Assembly: GCF_003730195.1 (NCBI RefSeq)
Contig: NZ_QWGG01000014.1
Span: 35,530-99,529 of the forward strand
Direction of reading: 5' to 3'
Length of the DNA stretch: 64,000 nucleotides
Source of the DNA: Halosimplex salinum
GTDB lineage: Archaea; Halobacteriota; Halobacteria; Halobacteriales; Haloarculaceae
Shown here: positions 32,165 through 39,970 of the stretch, piece after piece
Layout of the letters: each line of letters opens with the position of its first letter
How positions within the stretch are numbered: the first letter of the stretch is position 1
Translations under genes and position numbers: made by a program
The notes under the pieces: generated by a model
What the model was told of the DNA's origin: nothing
Databases searched by the model: none
What the model saw: the letters and a program-made list of their open reading frames with translations, nothing else

Positions 32165-33539
32165 CGGATACGACTACGACCTGCTTGTCCTCGGCGGCGG
32201 GATGGCTGGCCTCCCGGTCGCGATGAAGTGTGCGTATTCCGGGATGGAGACGGCGCTCATCGAGGAAGACCTCCTCGGCGGCACCTGTCTCAATCGTGGA
32301 TGTATCCCGACGAAGACGATGCTCCGGAGCGCAGAGGTCGCAAACCTCGCTCGCCGGAGCGAAGAGTTCGGTATCGACATCGACGGCGCCATCGAGGCCG
32401 ACATGGACGTAATCGTCGACCGCAAGGACGACGTCGTCGAGAGCATCCGCGAGGGGGCCTATGAGAACGTCGAGGGCAACGAGAACATCAACTTCGTCGA
32501 GGGCCATGGCGTCTTCGAATCCCCACACAAGGTCTGCGTCGACGACCGCACGCTATCAGCCGAACGGGTCGTCATCAATACGGGTGCTCGCCCAGCGAAG
32601 CCACCGATTGACGGCCTTGAGGATGTGGATGTCCACGACAGCACCGACCTGCTCACCCTCGACTCAGTCCCCGACTCGCTGGCCGTCATCGGCGGTGGCT
32701 ACGTCGGTTGCGAGTACGCCCAGATGTACAGCCGGTTCGGTGCTGACGTCACCGTCTTCCAGCGAAGTGAGCGCCTCCTTCCACAAGAAGATCCAGAGGT
32801 GAGCGGGGTCATTGAGAGCGCCTTCGAAAACGAGGGAATCACCGTTCAGACCGGTGCGCCCGTGACGGCACTTGCGGAGGCCGACGACGGTATTCGTGTC
32901 GACGCCGATGCTGACGACGACGTTTCCATCACCGTCTCGGACGTCGCCCTCGCCGCGGGCCGAACACCGAATACGGACGGTCTCCGGCTCGAAGATATCG
33001 GCGTGTCGCTCGACGATCGGGGATTCGTCGAGACCGACGACAGCTTCAGAGCGACTGCTGACGGAGTTTACGCCATCGGCGACGTGAGTGGGCCGCCGAT
33101 GTTCACCCACTCCGCTCGCGACGACGCAGACCTCCTGTATCGGCACCTCGCGAAAGACGAGGAGATCAGCATTGAGGGCCGAACCGTCCCGTGGGCGGTG
33201 TTCACCGATCCGCAGGTTGGGCACGTCGGGCTGACCGAACGGGAAGCTCGCGACGAGGGGTACGAGGTGGGCGTCGGCCGCCAGGATTTCGCCGACCAGG
33301 GCAAGCCGAAGGCGCTGGGTGAGACCGAGGGGTTCGTGAAGCTCGTCACTGACGCCGACACCGACGAGCTCCTCGGCGCGCACGTCGTCGGCGAACAAGG
33401 AGCTGAGATTGTCCACGAACTCGTCCTCGCCATCGAACTCGGCGCGACCGCCGACCAGGTCGCCGACACGATGCACATCCACCCCACGCTCCCCGAGAGC
33501 ATCAACTCCGCCGCTGGTGGTGTTCATAAGCCATCGTAA
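32157..33539 (+). CDS. Mercuric reductase/dihydrolipoamide dehydrogenase-like flavoprotein
   Basis: A 460-residue class I pyridine nucleotide-disulfide oxidoreductase. Motifs: YDLLVLGGGMAGLPVAM (FAD), GGTCLNRGCIPTK (redox cysteines C44, C49), LAVIGGGYVGCEYAQ (NAD(P)H), and MHIHPTLPESI near the C terminus, the His-x-x-x-x-Glu pair typical of dihydrolipoamide dehydrogenase. The C-terminal vicinal cysteines of MerA are missing, so it is less likely to reduce Hg2+ itself. Its position after merA suggests a thiol-regenerating or metal-related role. Confidence 0.82.
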   Translation: MSNGYDYDLLVLGGGMAGLPVAMKCAYSGMETALIEEDLLGGTCLNRGCIPTKTMLRSAEVANLARRSEEFGIDIDGAIEADMDVIVDRKDDVVESIREGAYENVEGNENINFVEGHGVFESPHKVCVDDRTLSAERVVINTGARPAKPPIDGLEDVDVHDSTDLLTLDSVPDSLAVIGGGYVGCEYAQMYSRFGADVTVFQRSERLLPQEDPEVSGVIESAFENEGITVQTGAPVTALAEADDGIRVDADADDDVSITVSDVALAAGRTPNTDGLRLEDIGVSLDDRGFVETDDSFRATADGVYAIGDVSGPPMFTHSARDDADLLYRHLAKDEEISIEGRTVPWAVFTDPQVGHVGLTEREARDEGYEVGVGRQDFADQGKPKALGETEGFVKLVTDADTDELLGAHVVGEQGAEIVHELVLAIELGATADQVADTMHIHPTLPESINSAAGGVHKPS

Positions 33540-33597
33540 CGCGTCTCAAAGAGGGTCATCACGTCACAGAGCAGGCGATATTTCACCTCGAAATCGC

Positions 33598-34152
33598 TTA
33601 CTCAGCTGTCGATAGGAGATCGTCGAGCTCCCCGGTTTCGCCGAGGTCGATGAGCGCGCGATTGAGCAGTTCCCGAACGACAAACTCCTCGTAGTGCTGG
33701 GTTTGGCAGTATTCACACGGCTTCATCTCCCTAGCCACAGCCTCGATCTCGTCGCCGTGTTGCTCCGCGAGGGTCTCGATCAGCGCAGCTAGCTCTTCAC
33801 GAGTCGTATCCTGTGCCGAAGCAAGTTGCTCTCCACTACTTTCTGGAAGGTCGTACGAGAAGACCCGTGTGTTCGATTTGTAGTACTTCCGCGTCCCCCC
33901 ACCAGCTTCCTCGAGACGTGCGATCTCGACCATCCCCGCTTCCTTCAGAACGTTCACGTGATGGCGCACCGTCGTCTCCGCCTTCTCCTCGCCGCGACGA
34001 TGCAGTTCGTCGTGAATCCCCTCGATGGTCATCTCCTCGGTCGCGAGCATGTCGAGGATCTTCGCCCGGACGTCGTTCTCCAGCGCCTTCGCTTTCTCCG
34101 GGTCCGTCGTCACGACTTCGCGGATCGGCACGTCAGATTCGAGGAGCGCCAT
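33598..34152 (-). CDS. Winged-helix regulator with C-terminal CxxC metal site
   Basis: A 184-residue protein starting MALLESDVPIREVVTTDPEK. Residues about 20-95 are an ArsR-like winged helix (VRAKILDMLATEEMTIEGIHD...TTVRHHVNVLKEAGMVEI). After a helical linker the C terminus has KPCEYCQTQHYEE, a Cys-x2-Cys-x3-His cluster suited to a metal ion. A start 15 codons upstream adds only a hydrophobic stretch and is rejected. It is divergent from the P1B-ATPase gene, with two palindromes between them; likely its metal-responsive regulator. Confidence 0.78.
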   Translation of the reverse strand: MALLESDVPIREVVTTDPEKAKALENDVRAKILDMLATEEMTIEGIHDELHRRGEEKAETTVRHHVNVLKEAGMVEIARLEEAGGGTRKYYKSNTRVFSYDLPESSGEQLASAQDTTREELAALIETLAEQHGDEIEAVAREMKPCEYCQTQHYEEFVVRELLNRALIDLGETGELDDLLSTAE

Positions 34153-34232
34153 TCGTGTGACGACATAAGCGGACAACAACAGTAATAGTAACGCCACTCT
34201 CCCGGCAGCAGTATTAGTATCTCGAAACCGCT

Positions 34233-34274
34233 ATTACGTTCGTCGTAATGGTTATCCGCGTCGCACGATAACCA
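34233..34274. promoter_or_regulatory. Two overlapping palindromes in the ATPase promoter
   Basis: ATTACG-TTCGT-CGTAAT (34233-34249) abuts TGGTTATC-N10-GATAACCA (34249-34274). Both are perfect inverted repeats and fill the space between the winged-helix regulator and the ATPase gene at 34284, the second ending 9 nt before the ATG. Probable operators for the divergent metal sensor. Confidence 0.65.
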
Positions 34275-34283
34275 ACAGGCACG

Positions 34284-36560
34284 ATGGGAACGACACACGA
34301 ACAATTCAACGTCGGGGGGATGTCCTGCTCGTTCTGTGCCGAGAGCATCAAGAAGGCCTACAGCCGAACCGATGGTGTCGAGGACGTCGACGTGAGTCTC
34401 GCCCACGAGGAGGTCCTCGTCCAGTACGACGATGACCGCCTGAGCGAGGTGGCGGTGAAGGACACACTCCGGGACCTCGGCTACACCATCCGAGATCCGG
34501 ACAAGGCAAAACGATACGAGCAGCAGCAGGCCGAACTCGCCGACGGGAAGCGCCGTCTCCTCATCGCCGGCGGCGCATCTATCGTTGTCGCTGCCCTGAT
34601 GGGGTGGATGATTCTCGTAATGGGACGCTTCGAGTCGGCATCGCTCGCGATGGACCTGGTGACGCTGGGGCTAGCGCTCGGGACGATGTTCGGTCCCGGG
34701 CGCTACATCAAACAGAAAGCGTTCCAGAGCCTTCGTCGGAGGATCTTCAACCAGCACGTCCTTCTGGAAGCGGGCGCCTTCGCCGGGCTCCTCGGGGGGT
34801 TACTCGGCCTGTTTGTCTTCCCGAGCTTCCCGACCGTCCACTTCTTCGCCGTCTCCGTGTTCATCACCACCTACCACATCCTCTCCGAATATACGAGCCT
34901 CATCGTCCGCACGCGCGCCTCACAGGCCGTGCAGAACCTGCTCGACATCCAGCCCGACACAGCACGCCGCGTCAGTGATGACGGTGACGTCAAGGAAGTC
35001 CCCCTCGACGACCTCGACGTCGGCGACTACGTCCGGGTCAAGCCTGGCGAGAACATCCCTGTCGATGGGACGGTCGTCGAGGGAGAGTCCACCGTCGACG
35101 AGTCAGTCGCCACCGGCGAGTCCATCCCCGAGGAGAAAACGGGCGGCGACAGGGTAATCGGTGGCAGCGTCAACGAGACCGGAACGCTCCTCATCGAGGT
35201 AACTGCAACCGGGGAGGACGCGTTCCTCAATCAGGTGGCCCGCGAGATCGAGGAGGCCCGGGCGATGAAGCCCGGCATCATCCAGCTCGCCGACCGCGTG
35301 CTCAAGTATTTCGTCCCCGGCGTCTTGACGATCGCTGGGTTGTCGTTCCTCTTCTGGGTGGTTGCCCCACTCGCGTGGGGGGCAGCCCCCAACGTCCAGC
35401 GCGGGGCGTTCGCGGCGCTGGCCGTCCTCGTGCTCGGCTATCCATGCGCGCTCGGGATGGCGACACCGCTGGCCCTGATCCGGGGCGGCGGGAAGGCCGC
35501 GAACCGTGGCATCCTGATGCGGTCGGGCGACGCCTTCCAGATATTTCCCGACGTCGACCACATCGTGTTGGACAAGACCGGCACCATCACCGTCGGCGAA
35601 CCCACCCTCAGTGAGGTCGTCGCGTTCGGTGCCGACGAGGTGGATGTACTCACGACTGCGGCCAGTGCAGAGGCGTTCTCCGAGCATCCTCTCGCTGATG
35701 CGATCCTCGAGTTCGCCGACGAGCAAGATGTCGAGTACGCTGACCCCGATGATTTCGACTCCGTGACCGGCAAGGGCGTCCGGGCAACCGTGGCCAGCGA
35801 CGACGTGCTAATCGGGAAACCGGGATGGCTTAGCGACGAGGGGATCGACCTGTCGAAGGAGGGCGACGACATCGAGCGACTCCAGGGCCGCGGGCTCACC
35901 GTCTCCGGGGTCGTCCGTGATGGTGACCTGATCGGCCTGATCGGCATCGGCGACGAAATCAAAGCAGACGCCGCCGAGACCATCCGGCGGATTCGCGACG
36001 CCGGCATCACGCCCGTGATGATCACCGGGGACAACGAGCGCACCGCGAACGCGGTCGCCGACGAGGTCGGCATCGACCGCGTTATGGCAGACGTCTTACC
36101 CGACGAGAAACGCGAGGAGATCGATCGCCTGCAGGACGAGGGTCACCGCGTAGCCATGGTCGGCGACGGCATCAACGACGCTCCCGCACTCACGCAGGCC
36201 GATATCGGGATCGCCATCGGCGCCGGGACCGACATCGCCATCGAATCGGCGGATATCGTCCTGATGGGCGACCGGCTTGGTGGCGTGATGGACGCCTACG
36301 AGATCGGGAAAGAGAGCTACCGGAAGACCCGTCAGAACCTCGCGACGGCCTTCGCGTTCAACGGGGTCGGTGTCGCCGCCGCGACCACGGGGCTTGTTCA
36401 TCCCGTGTTCGCGATGCTCGCGATGGTGTTGTCCGTCTCGGCCGTTCTCGCCAACAGCTTCGCTGGTCAACTCCTCTCCGGTGAGGGTGTCAACACCGAG
36501 TTCGCCCTAGAAGAACGCACCGACGGCGAACGTGGAGACGGCCGAGTGACAGCCGATTAA
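34284..36560 (+). CDS. Heavy-metal P1B-type ATPase with unusual YPC membrane motif
   Basis: A 758-residue ATPase. An N-terminal HMA domain ([14 protein letters not shown], residues about 10-22) precedes eight membrane helices. The actuator TGES, phosphorylation motif [11 protein letters not shown] (D about 430), ATP-binding region and [10 protein letters not shown] hinge are intact. The metal-selecting sixth-helix motif is YPC (about 386-388) instead of CPC, so one of the two usual ligand cysteines is tyrosine. It exports a metal ion at the expense of ATP. Copper is the default guess, but the altered motif and the mer neighbours leave the ion open. Confidence 0.88.
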   Translation: MGTTHEQFNVGGMSCSFCAESIKKAYSRTDGVEDVDVSLAHEEVLVQYDDDRLSEVAVKDTLRDLGYTIRDPDKAKRYEQQQAELADGKRRLLIAGGASIVVAALMGWMILVMGRFESASLAMDLVTLGLALGTMFGPGRYIKQKAFQSLRRRIFNQHVLLEAGAFAGLLGGLLGLFVFPSFPTVHFFAVSVFITTYHILSEYTSLIVRTRASQAVQNLLDIQPDTARRVSDDGDVKEVPLDDLDVGDYVRVKPGENIPVDGTVVEGESTVDESVATGESIPEEKTGGDRVIGGSVNETGTLLIEVTATGEDAFLNQVAREIEEARAMKPGIIQLADRVLKYFVPGVLTIAGLSFLFWVVAPLAWGAAPNVQRGAFAALAVLVLGYPCALGMATPLALIRGGGKAANRGILMRSGDAFQIFPDVDHIVLDKTGTITVGEPTLSEVVAFGADEVDVLTTAASAEAFSEHPLADAILEFADEQDVEYADPDDFDSVTGKGVRATVASDDVLIGKPGWLSDEGIDLSKEGDDIERLQGRGLTVSGVVRDGDLIGLIGIGDEIKADAAETIRRIRDAGITPVMITGDNERTANAVADEVGIDRVMADVLPDEKREEIDRLQDEGHRVAMVGDGINDAPALTQADIGIAIGAGTDIAIESADIVLMGDRLGGVMDAYEIGKESYRKTRQNLATAFAFNGVGVAAATTGLVHPVFAMLAMVLSVSAVLANSFAGQLLSGEGVNTEFALEERTDGERGDGRVTAD

Positions 36561-36763
36561 GCCTTTACGTCGTAGCCAGCCTGTTCGATTGCCGCGTTCA
36601 CGTCGTCGTCTGAGACTCCATCCTCAAGGACGACGTCGACCGTGTCAGCGTCGTGGTCGGCCTCGACCCGATTCACACCATCGAGGTTTCGCAGGGCGGT
36701 CTCCACGTTCTGTTCACACCCGTTGCACGACATCCCGGTGACGGAAATCGTCTTTCGCTCCAT
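36557..36763 (-). CDS. HMA-domain copper chaperone-like protein
   Basis: A 68-residue heavy-metal-associated domain: [20 protein letters not shown] with the MxCxxC metal loop and the usual beta-alpha-beta-beta-alpha-beta length. It binds a soft metal and delivers it to the ATPase. ATG 36763 is chosen because upstream codons add only a short unrelated segment. It is convergent with the ATPase gene, their stop codons overlapping by 4 bp. Confidence 0.88.
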   Translation of the reverse strand: MERKTISVTGMSCNGCEQNVETALRNLDGVNRVEADHDADTVDVVLEDGVSDDDVNAAIEQAGYDVKA

Positions 36764-36857
36764 ACGGACCGGTAAACACTCGCAGGGGATGACCATTACG
36801 GTAACTGTTGTATCGGTTTTATCTCTATTAGAGGTGAGGCGTCACCGTCCGGAGAGT

Positions 36858-36889
36858 TGTTTGTGTCGGCCCCAAAGGGGTGGAGGCTC
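36858..36889 (+). promoter_or_regulatory. GGGTG-loop hairpin element E13
   Basis: GTTTGTGTC, then GGCCCCAAAGGGGTGGAGGC (36868-36887) with a GCC/GGC outer and CCCC/GGGG inner pairing. It ends 6 nt before the ATG at 36896, which excludes the in-frame ATG at 36857. Confidence 0.55.
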
Positions 36890-36895
36890 TTTGAA

Positions 36896-37111
36896 ATGGG
36901 AACCACTGACGACAAAGAGAGTAACGAATTCCCTCCAGAGAAGCGTCTGGAAGCACCGAACACACGCCTGATCAAGGCAGGGATCGCGACGATTCCCGAT
37001 ATGGAGACCCTTCAGGAGTGTGTTGCCTACGAGAACGCCCACCAGAATCGGACACAGATCCAGAGACGGCTCAAGTGGAAGGCTGAGGAGCTGCGTGAGA
37101 ACGAAGAGTAA
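36896..37111 (+). CDS. Small haloarchaeal plasmid protein
   Basis: A 71-residue protein starting MGTTDDKESNEFPPEKRLEA. The C-terminal half is a predicted helix pair rich in charge (METLQECVAYENAHQNRTQI, RLKWKAEELRENEE). No function known. It is bounded by hairpin E13 upstream and IR-4 9 nt downstream, forming a compact element-gene-repeat unit of about 300 bp. Confidence 0.6.
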   Translation: MGTTDDKESNEFPPEKRLEAPNTRLIKAGIATIPDMETLQECVAYENAHQNRTQIQRRLKWKAEELRENEE

Positions 37112-37120
37112 GCTCTGTTC

Positions 37121-37163
37121 TTAACCAACACACTCCGCGTGAGTTCCCCCTATTGTTGGTTAA
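37121..37163. repeat. Inverted-repeat element IR-4
   Basis: TTAACCAACA (37121-37130) and GTTGGTTAA (37155-37163), 43 bp overall, the longest simple copy. It lies 9 nt after the preceding stop, with hairpin element E14 14 nt beyond. Confidence 0.85.
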
Positions 37164-37177
37164 TAGGCTGTGCCTCG

Positions 37178-37207
37178 GTTTTTCGGGCCCCTGAATGGGT
37201 GCGGGGC
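37178..37207 (+). promoter_or_regulatory. GGGTG-loop hairpin element E14
   Basis: GTTTTTC (37178-37184), stem GCCCC (37187-37191... read 37188-37191 plus G)/GGGGC (37203-37207), loop TGAATGGGTGC. The start codon at 37236 is 28 nt downstream. Confidence 0.7.
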
Positions 37208-37235
37208 AGCCAGCAGCGGCCTCGCGAGCCTAATC

Positions 37236-38237
37236 ATGTCCCTCGAACTGAGCTCCAGCGCCAGCACCGCCCGCGAAATCGCTGCCGCCAGACAAGCAGA
37301 CTATGTGGCGTTTCTGCATCGAGCGCCGTTTGTCGTCGACGCTATCGACCTCGGCTTCCTTCCTGGCTTTCGCGAGGACTGTGGGTACCAAGAGACGCAG
37401 TATCAGAACCTCAGCCTCCCTGTCGGGATGCTCGACAACGATTTTCGGAATCCAGATCTGGAGCGGTTCGTCGACCGGTTCTTCAAGCACGAACCAGAGG
37501 TCGGGGTCATCGGGGACGTCGACGAAATCGACGACGTCGACGCCCACGTCGCTGCTGCTCGTGAGATCCAAGCGAGCTACCCCGAGGCCGAGCTCATCGT
37601 CGTTCCGAAGTCGCGGGCGGTGATCGACGCGATACCCGAGAACCTCGTCCTCGGATATTCACGGGGATACGCCGACCGCCTGGCCCACGAATTCTCCGAC
37701 CCAGCCGATTGGAGAGGGCGGCGCGTCCACATCCTCGGCGGGAGTCCGCCCAAGCAGCTCGACGCCATTCAACAGCTGACCAGACCGACACTCACCGACG
37801 AGCCACCGGCCGACATCGTTGGCGTCGACTGGAACGGGCTGCATCGTGGCGCACAGTTCGGTGAGTTCTGGACGGCCGACGGCTGGGACGACAGCGGTCG
37901 CGACGCCGACCACGTCACCGTGCGAAAGACAGTGCGCCACAGCCTCGCTCGCGTCCGCGAGTTCTGGCAGCAACACGGGGTCTGGCCTGAATCGACACCG
38001 GAAGACGAGGGGCTGGCCGTCGAGTACGAGGGACCGAGTCCAGCTGATCTCGAGCAAGCTGCCTGTACCAAGTGCGGGACGAACGTCTGGCGAACCCGCC
38101 GCGGCCCATACGTCGCCGAATACGATACCGGCGCAATCTGTGGATACTGCAGCTACGAGTGCTACTTCAGCCACCGTCACCGGAACAACCTCGAGGAGAT
38201 CGCCGGCGAGCAGAGCGTCTACCTCCCGCCGGCGTGA
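37236..38237 (+). CDS. DUF6610-like protein with C-terminal zinc site
   Basis: A 333-residue protein starting MSLELSSSASTAREIAAARQ; the longer frame from 37170 would include hairpin E14 and is rejected. The central part (LVLGYSRGYADRLAHEFSDP, RRVHILGGSPPKQLDAI, ADIVGVDWNGLHRGAQFGEFW) looks like a TIM-barrel-type fold reminiscent of tRNA-guanine transglycosylase-related proteins; I recall this as DUF6610. The C terminus holds CTKCG...CGYCSYEC, a zinc site. A DNA or RNA base-modification role is conceivable but unproven. Confidence 0.6.
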   Translation: MSLELSSSASTAREIAAARQADYVAFLHRAPFVVDAIDLGFLPGFREDCGYQETQYQNLSLPVGMLDNDFRNPDLERFVDRFFKHEPEVGVIGDVDEIDDVDAHVAAAREIQASYPEAELIVVPKSRAVIDAIPENLVLGYSRGYADRLAHEFSDPADWRGRRVHILGGSPPKQLDAIQQLTRPTLTDEPPADIVGVDWNGLHRGAQFGEFWTADGWDDSGRDADHVTVRKTVRHSLARVREFWQQHGVWPESTPEDEGLAVEYEGPSPADLEQAACTKCGTNVWRTRRGPYVAEYDTGAICGYCSYECYFSHRHRNNLEEIAGEQSVYLPPA

Positions 38238-38304
38238 CGTAGATGGAGTTCTATTCTCTTCCCGATCTTCCCGAACCGACTGGTGAGCGGGGGTTTCTCA
38301 GTAC

Positions 38305-38646
38305 TTAGGATATGAGAAGCCACGCAGCTCCGAATGCAAGCAGAGAGACGGTCAGATTGCCGAGCGCATTCAAGAATGCATCTCTTTGTTCGCCCTGTTC
38401 CCAGAGGCTAACGGTCTGAAAGCTAAACGACGAGAATGTCGTGAACGCCCCACAGAATCCGACACTCACCAAGAGGAGGATGTCGGTATCAGCTACCCCG
38501 AAAATGACTGAACCGAGGATGAAGCTTCCGAGCGCGTTTACGACGAGGGTTGCCCACGGGAACGAGATGTTATCGATCAGCTGCCCGACCAGATAACGCA
38601 GGACTGCACCGACTGCTCCACCAATACTGATGAGGAGAATCTCCAT
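38305..38646 (-). CDS. crcB: Fluoride channel CrcB/Fluc, second subunit
   Basis: A 113-residue four-helix protein: GGAVGAVLRYLVGQLI at the N terminus, the NALGSFILG pore motif, and GFCGAFTTFSSFSFQ with the TTFSSF polar track. Fluc channels are dual-topology dimers that let F- leave the cell. It overlaps the upstream crcB by one base (TAATG), so the pair is probably co-translated as a heterodimer. Confidence 0.93.
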   Translation of the reverse strand: MEILLISIGGAVGAVLRYLVGQLIDNISFPWATLVVNALGSFILGSVIFGVADTDILLLVSVGFCGAFTTFSSFSFQTVSLWEQGEQRDAFLNALGNLTVSLLAFGAAWLLIS

Positions 38647-39059
38647 TAGTCATCACCCGGCGTTGGAGGCTGAATTGCAGTAGTAGACGTCGTGGCCACG
38701 ATTTTTCGACTGGCGAATACTCCACCAAATCCGGACGCGTAACTGGCAATAATATAGGGGACTGCAAGTTCCGGTGTGGTCAACGCAATGTCGGCCACGA
38801 ACGTGCTGTAGGTGGTAAACGAGGCAAAGAAGCCCGTTCCGAAGACATAACGCACCCGTTTCGTGAGGGACTCATCTGCTCGAGCATCGAAGAGGAGTAC
38901 CCCGAGTCCGAAGCTCCCGATGGTGTTGACGAGAAGAGTGACCAGGAGTGCGTCACCCGCTGCTGCCCCGACAGCGTACCGAAGATTCGCACCGACAATT
39001 CCACCAAGTGCAATCAGTACGATCGCTTCCCCGTGCCGAATGAGTTGTCTCCGTAGCAT
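38646..39059 (-). CDS. crcB: Fluoride channel CrcB/Fluc, first subunit
   Basis: A 137-residue protein of the same family: LGGIVGANLRYAVGAAAG, VNTIGSFGLGVLLF and GTGFFASFTTYSTFVAD, where the central track is TTYSTF. Four membrane helices plus a C-terminal tail. Pairs of non-identical crcB genes usually encode oppositely oriented subunits of one channel. Expression is likely controlled by the fluoride riboswitch ending about 11 nt upstream of the ATG. Confidence 0.93.
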   Translation of the reverse strand: MLRRQLIRHGEAIVLIALGGIVGANLRYAVGAAAGDALLVTLLVNTIGSFGLGVLLFDARADESLTKRVRYVFGTGFFASFTTYSTFVADIALTTPELAVPYIIASYASGFGGVFASRKIVATTSTTAIQPPTPGDD

Positions 39060-39069
39060 CTGACGAACC

Positions 39070-39126
39070 GGAAATAGGAGTCATCAGCCGAATCGGCGGT
39101 TGGGGAAGGCGGACTCCATCGCCTGT
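39070..39126 (-). promoter_or_regulatory. Fluoride riboswitch (crcB RNA motif)
   Basis: On the minus strand the leader reads GGCGATGGAGTCCGCC, a short joining segment, AACCGCC, a loop, and GGCTGATGACTCCTA. These are the invariant 5' GGCGAUG and 3' GCUGAUG..CUCCUA parts of the crcB motif, with the GGAG/CTCC pairing between them. A GTTTATTTG TATA box at about 39151-39160 would start the transcript just before the aptamer. It lies directly before crcB. Fluoride binding should allow channel synthesis. Confidence 0.9.
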
Positions 39127-39256
39127 GTTTCGCTTCTGTCTCCGGTAAACAGACAAATAAACTCACCGTTCTCCAAAATGATGAATGTCCACCTAAAAGC
39201 AGATGTCGGCGTAATTCACCGTTGAGAGTGACCAATAGAGGGCATCTGATTGGACT

Positions 39257-39287
39257 GTTTTTCGAGCCCCGGAAATGGCGAGGGCTC
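39257..39287 (+). promoter_or_regulatory. GGGTG-loop hairpin element E15 (variant loop)
   Basis: GTTTTTC (39257-39263), stem GAGCCC (39264-39269)/GGGCTC (39282-39287), loop CGGAAATGGCGA. The second base pair is A-T here, another compensatory change. The GTG start is at 39320. Confidence 0.65.
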
Positions 39288-39319
39288 CATCGAGAGTCCT
39301 CGTCCCGAGGTGACTTCCT

Positions 39320-39667
39320 GTGAGTCAACAACAGAGCGCCGACAACGTCTCGATCGACGACATTCCAGTCGATATCGCGAACACGCAATCAGGTGACATC
39401 GATCCAACCGACGTTCCCGACGAAATCGAGTCGATCACCCGTGGGCTCGCCAGCGAGCAGCCGCCGACGAATCCCATCGTGGTTCTCAAAGCGGCTCGTT
39501 GGTGGTACATTCACGGCAAAGGCGGAACGGATCCCGCCTTCCGGTGGGCCATCGAATGGACGCGTCATCTGGCGACTGACACGCCCAGTGACGTCGAACG
39601 GTTCGATGAGTTCCTTGAGTACCTCGTCACGGTCGGCTTCGCTGATGAAAAGGAAGCGCTTCGCTAA
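39320..39667 (+). CDS. Hypothetical haloarchaeal plasmid protein
   Basis: A 115-residue protein with a GTG start (VSQQQSADNVSIDDIPVDIA). The second half (PIVVLKAARWWYIHGKGGTD, FRWAIEWTRHLATD, FDEFLEYLVTVGFADEKEAL) is helical with conserved-looking tryptophans. No family recognised. It ends one base before the convergent zinc-ribbon gene at 39668. Confidence 0.6.
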   Translation: MSQQQSADNVSIDDIPVDIANTQSGDIDPTDVPDEIESITRGLASEQPPTNPIVVLKAARWWYIHGKGGTDPAFRWAIEWTRHLATDTPSDVERFDEFLEYLVTVGFADEKEALR

Positions 39668-39814
39668 TCAGAGCTCGTAACAGGCGACATCTTCAGCCCC
39701 GCAGCTCGGACACTCATCGGTGTCCTCTGAGAGTGTCTCCCCACAGTTTCGGCACTCCCACAGGGTCGATGATTCCCCTTCGACGGCCCTGCGGAGTGTA
39801 CTCAAGAGACCCAT
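39668..39814 (-). CDS. Small rubredoxin-like zinc-ribbon protein (48 aa)
   Basis: ATG at 39814 to TGA at 39668. The 48 residues are a short basic helix (MGLLSTLRRAVEGESS) and a CRNCGETLSEDTDECPSCG zinc ribbon. A TTTTTAAAAC TATA box about 28 nt upstream gives a leaderless start. Small proteins of this type are widespread in haloarchaea and uncharacterised. It is convergent with the gene at 39320, with no intergenic gap. Confidence 0.7.
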   Translation of the reverse strand: MGLLSTLRRAVEGESSTLWECRNCGETLSEDTDECPSCGAEDVACYEL

Positions 39815-39895
39815 CCTAGCTTACTCGATGTACGCGCAGTTTTAAAAACCATCCCCTGACAGCCATCCCGATTTAAAGCGGAGTCGCGGAGATGT

Positions 39896-39924
39896 GTTTT
39901 TCTTCGCCCCTGAGGGGTGCGGCG
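39896..39924 (+). promoter_or_regulatory. GGGTG-loop hairpin element E16
   Basis: GTTTTTC (39896-39902), stem CGCC (39905-39908)/GGCG (39921-39924), loop CCTGAGGGGTGC. The bases after the stem (CGTTCTGA) recur after E17. The start codon is about 46 nt downstream. Confidence 0.65.
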
Positions 39925-39970
39925 CGTTCTGAACTGATGCAGTCGCCGTGAACTCGATTCGGTGAACACA

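Noticed and set aside
30586..33539. Calling both flavoproteins mercuric reductases
   Set aside because: Only the first has the C-terminal vicinal cysteines. The second has the HPTLPE motif of dihydrolipoamide dehydrogenase.
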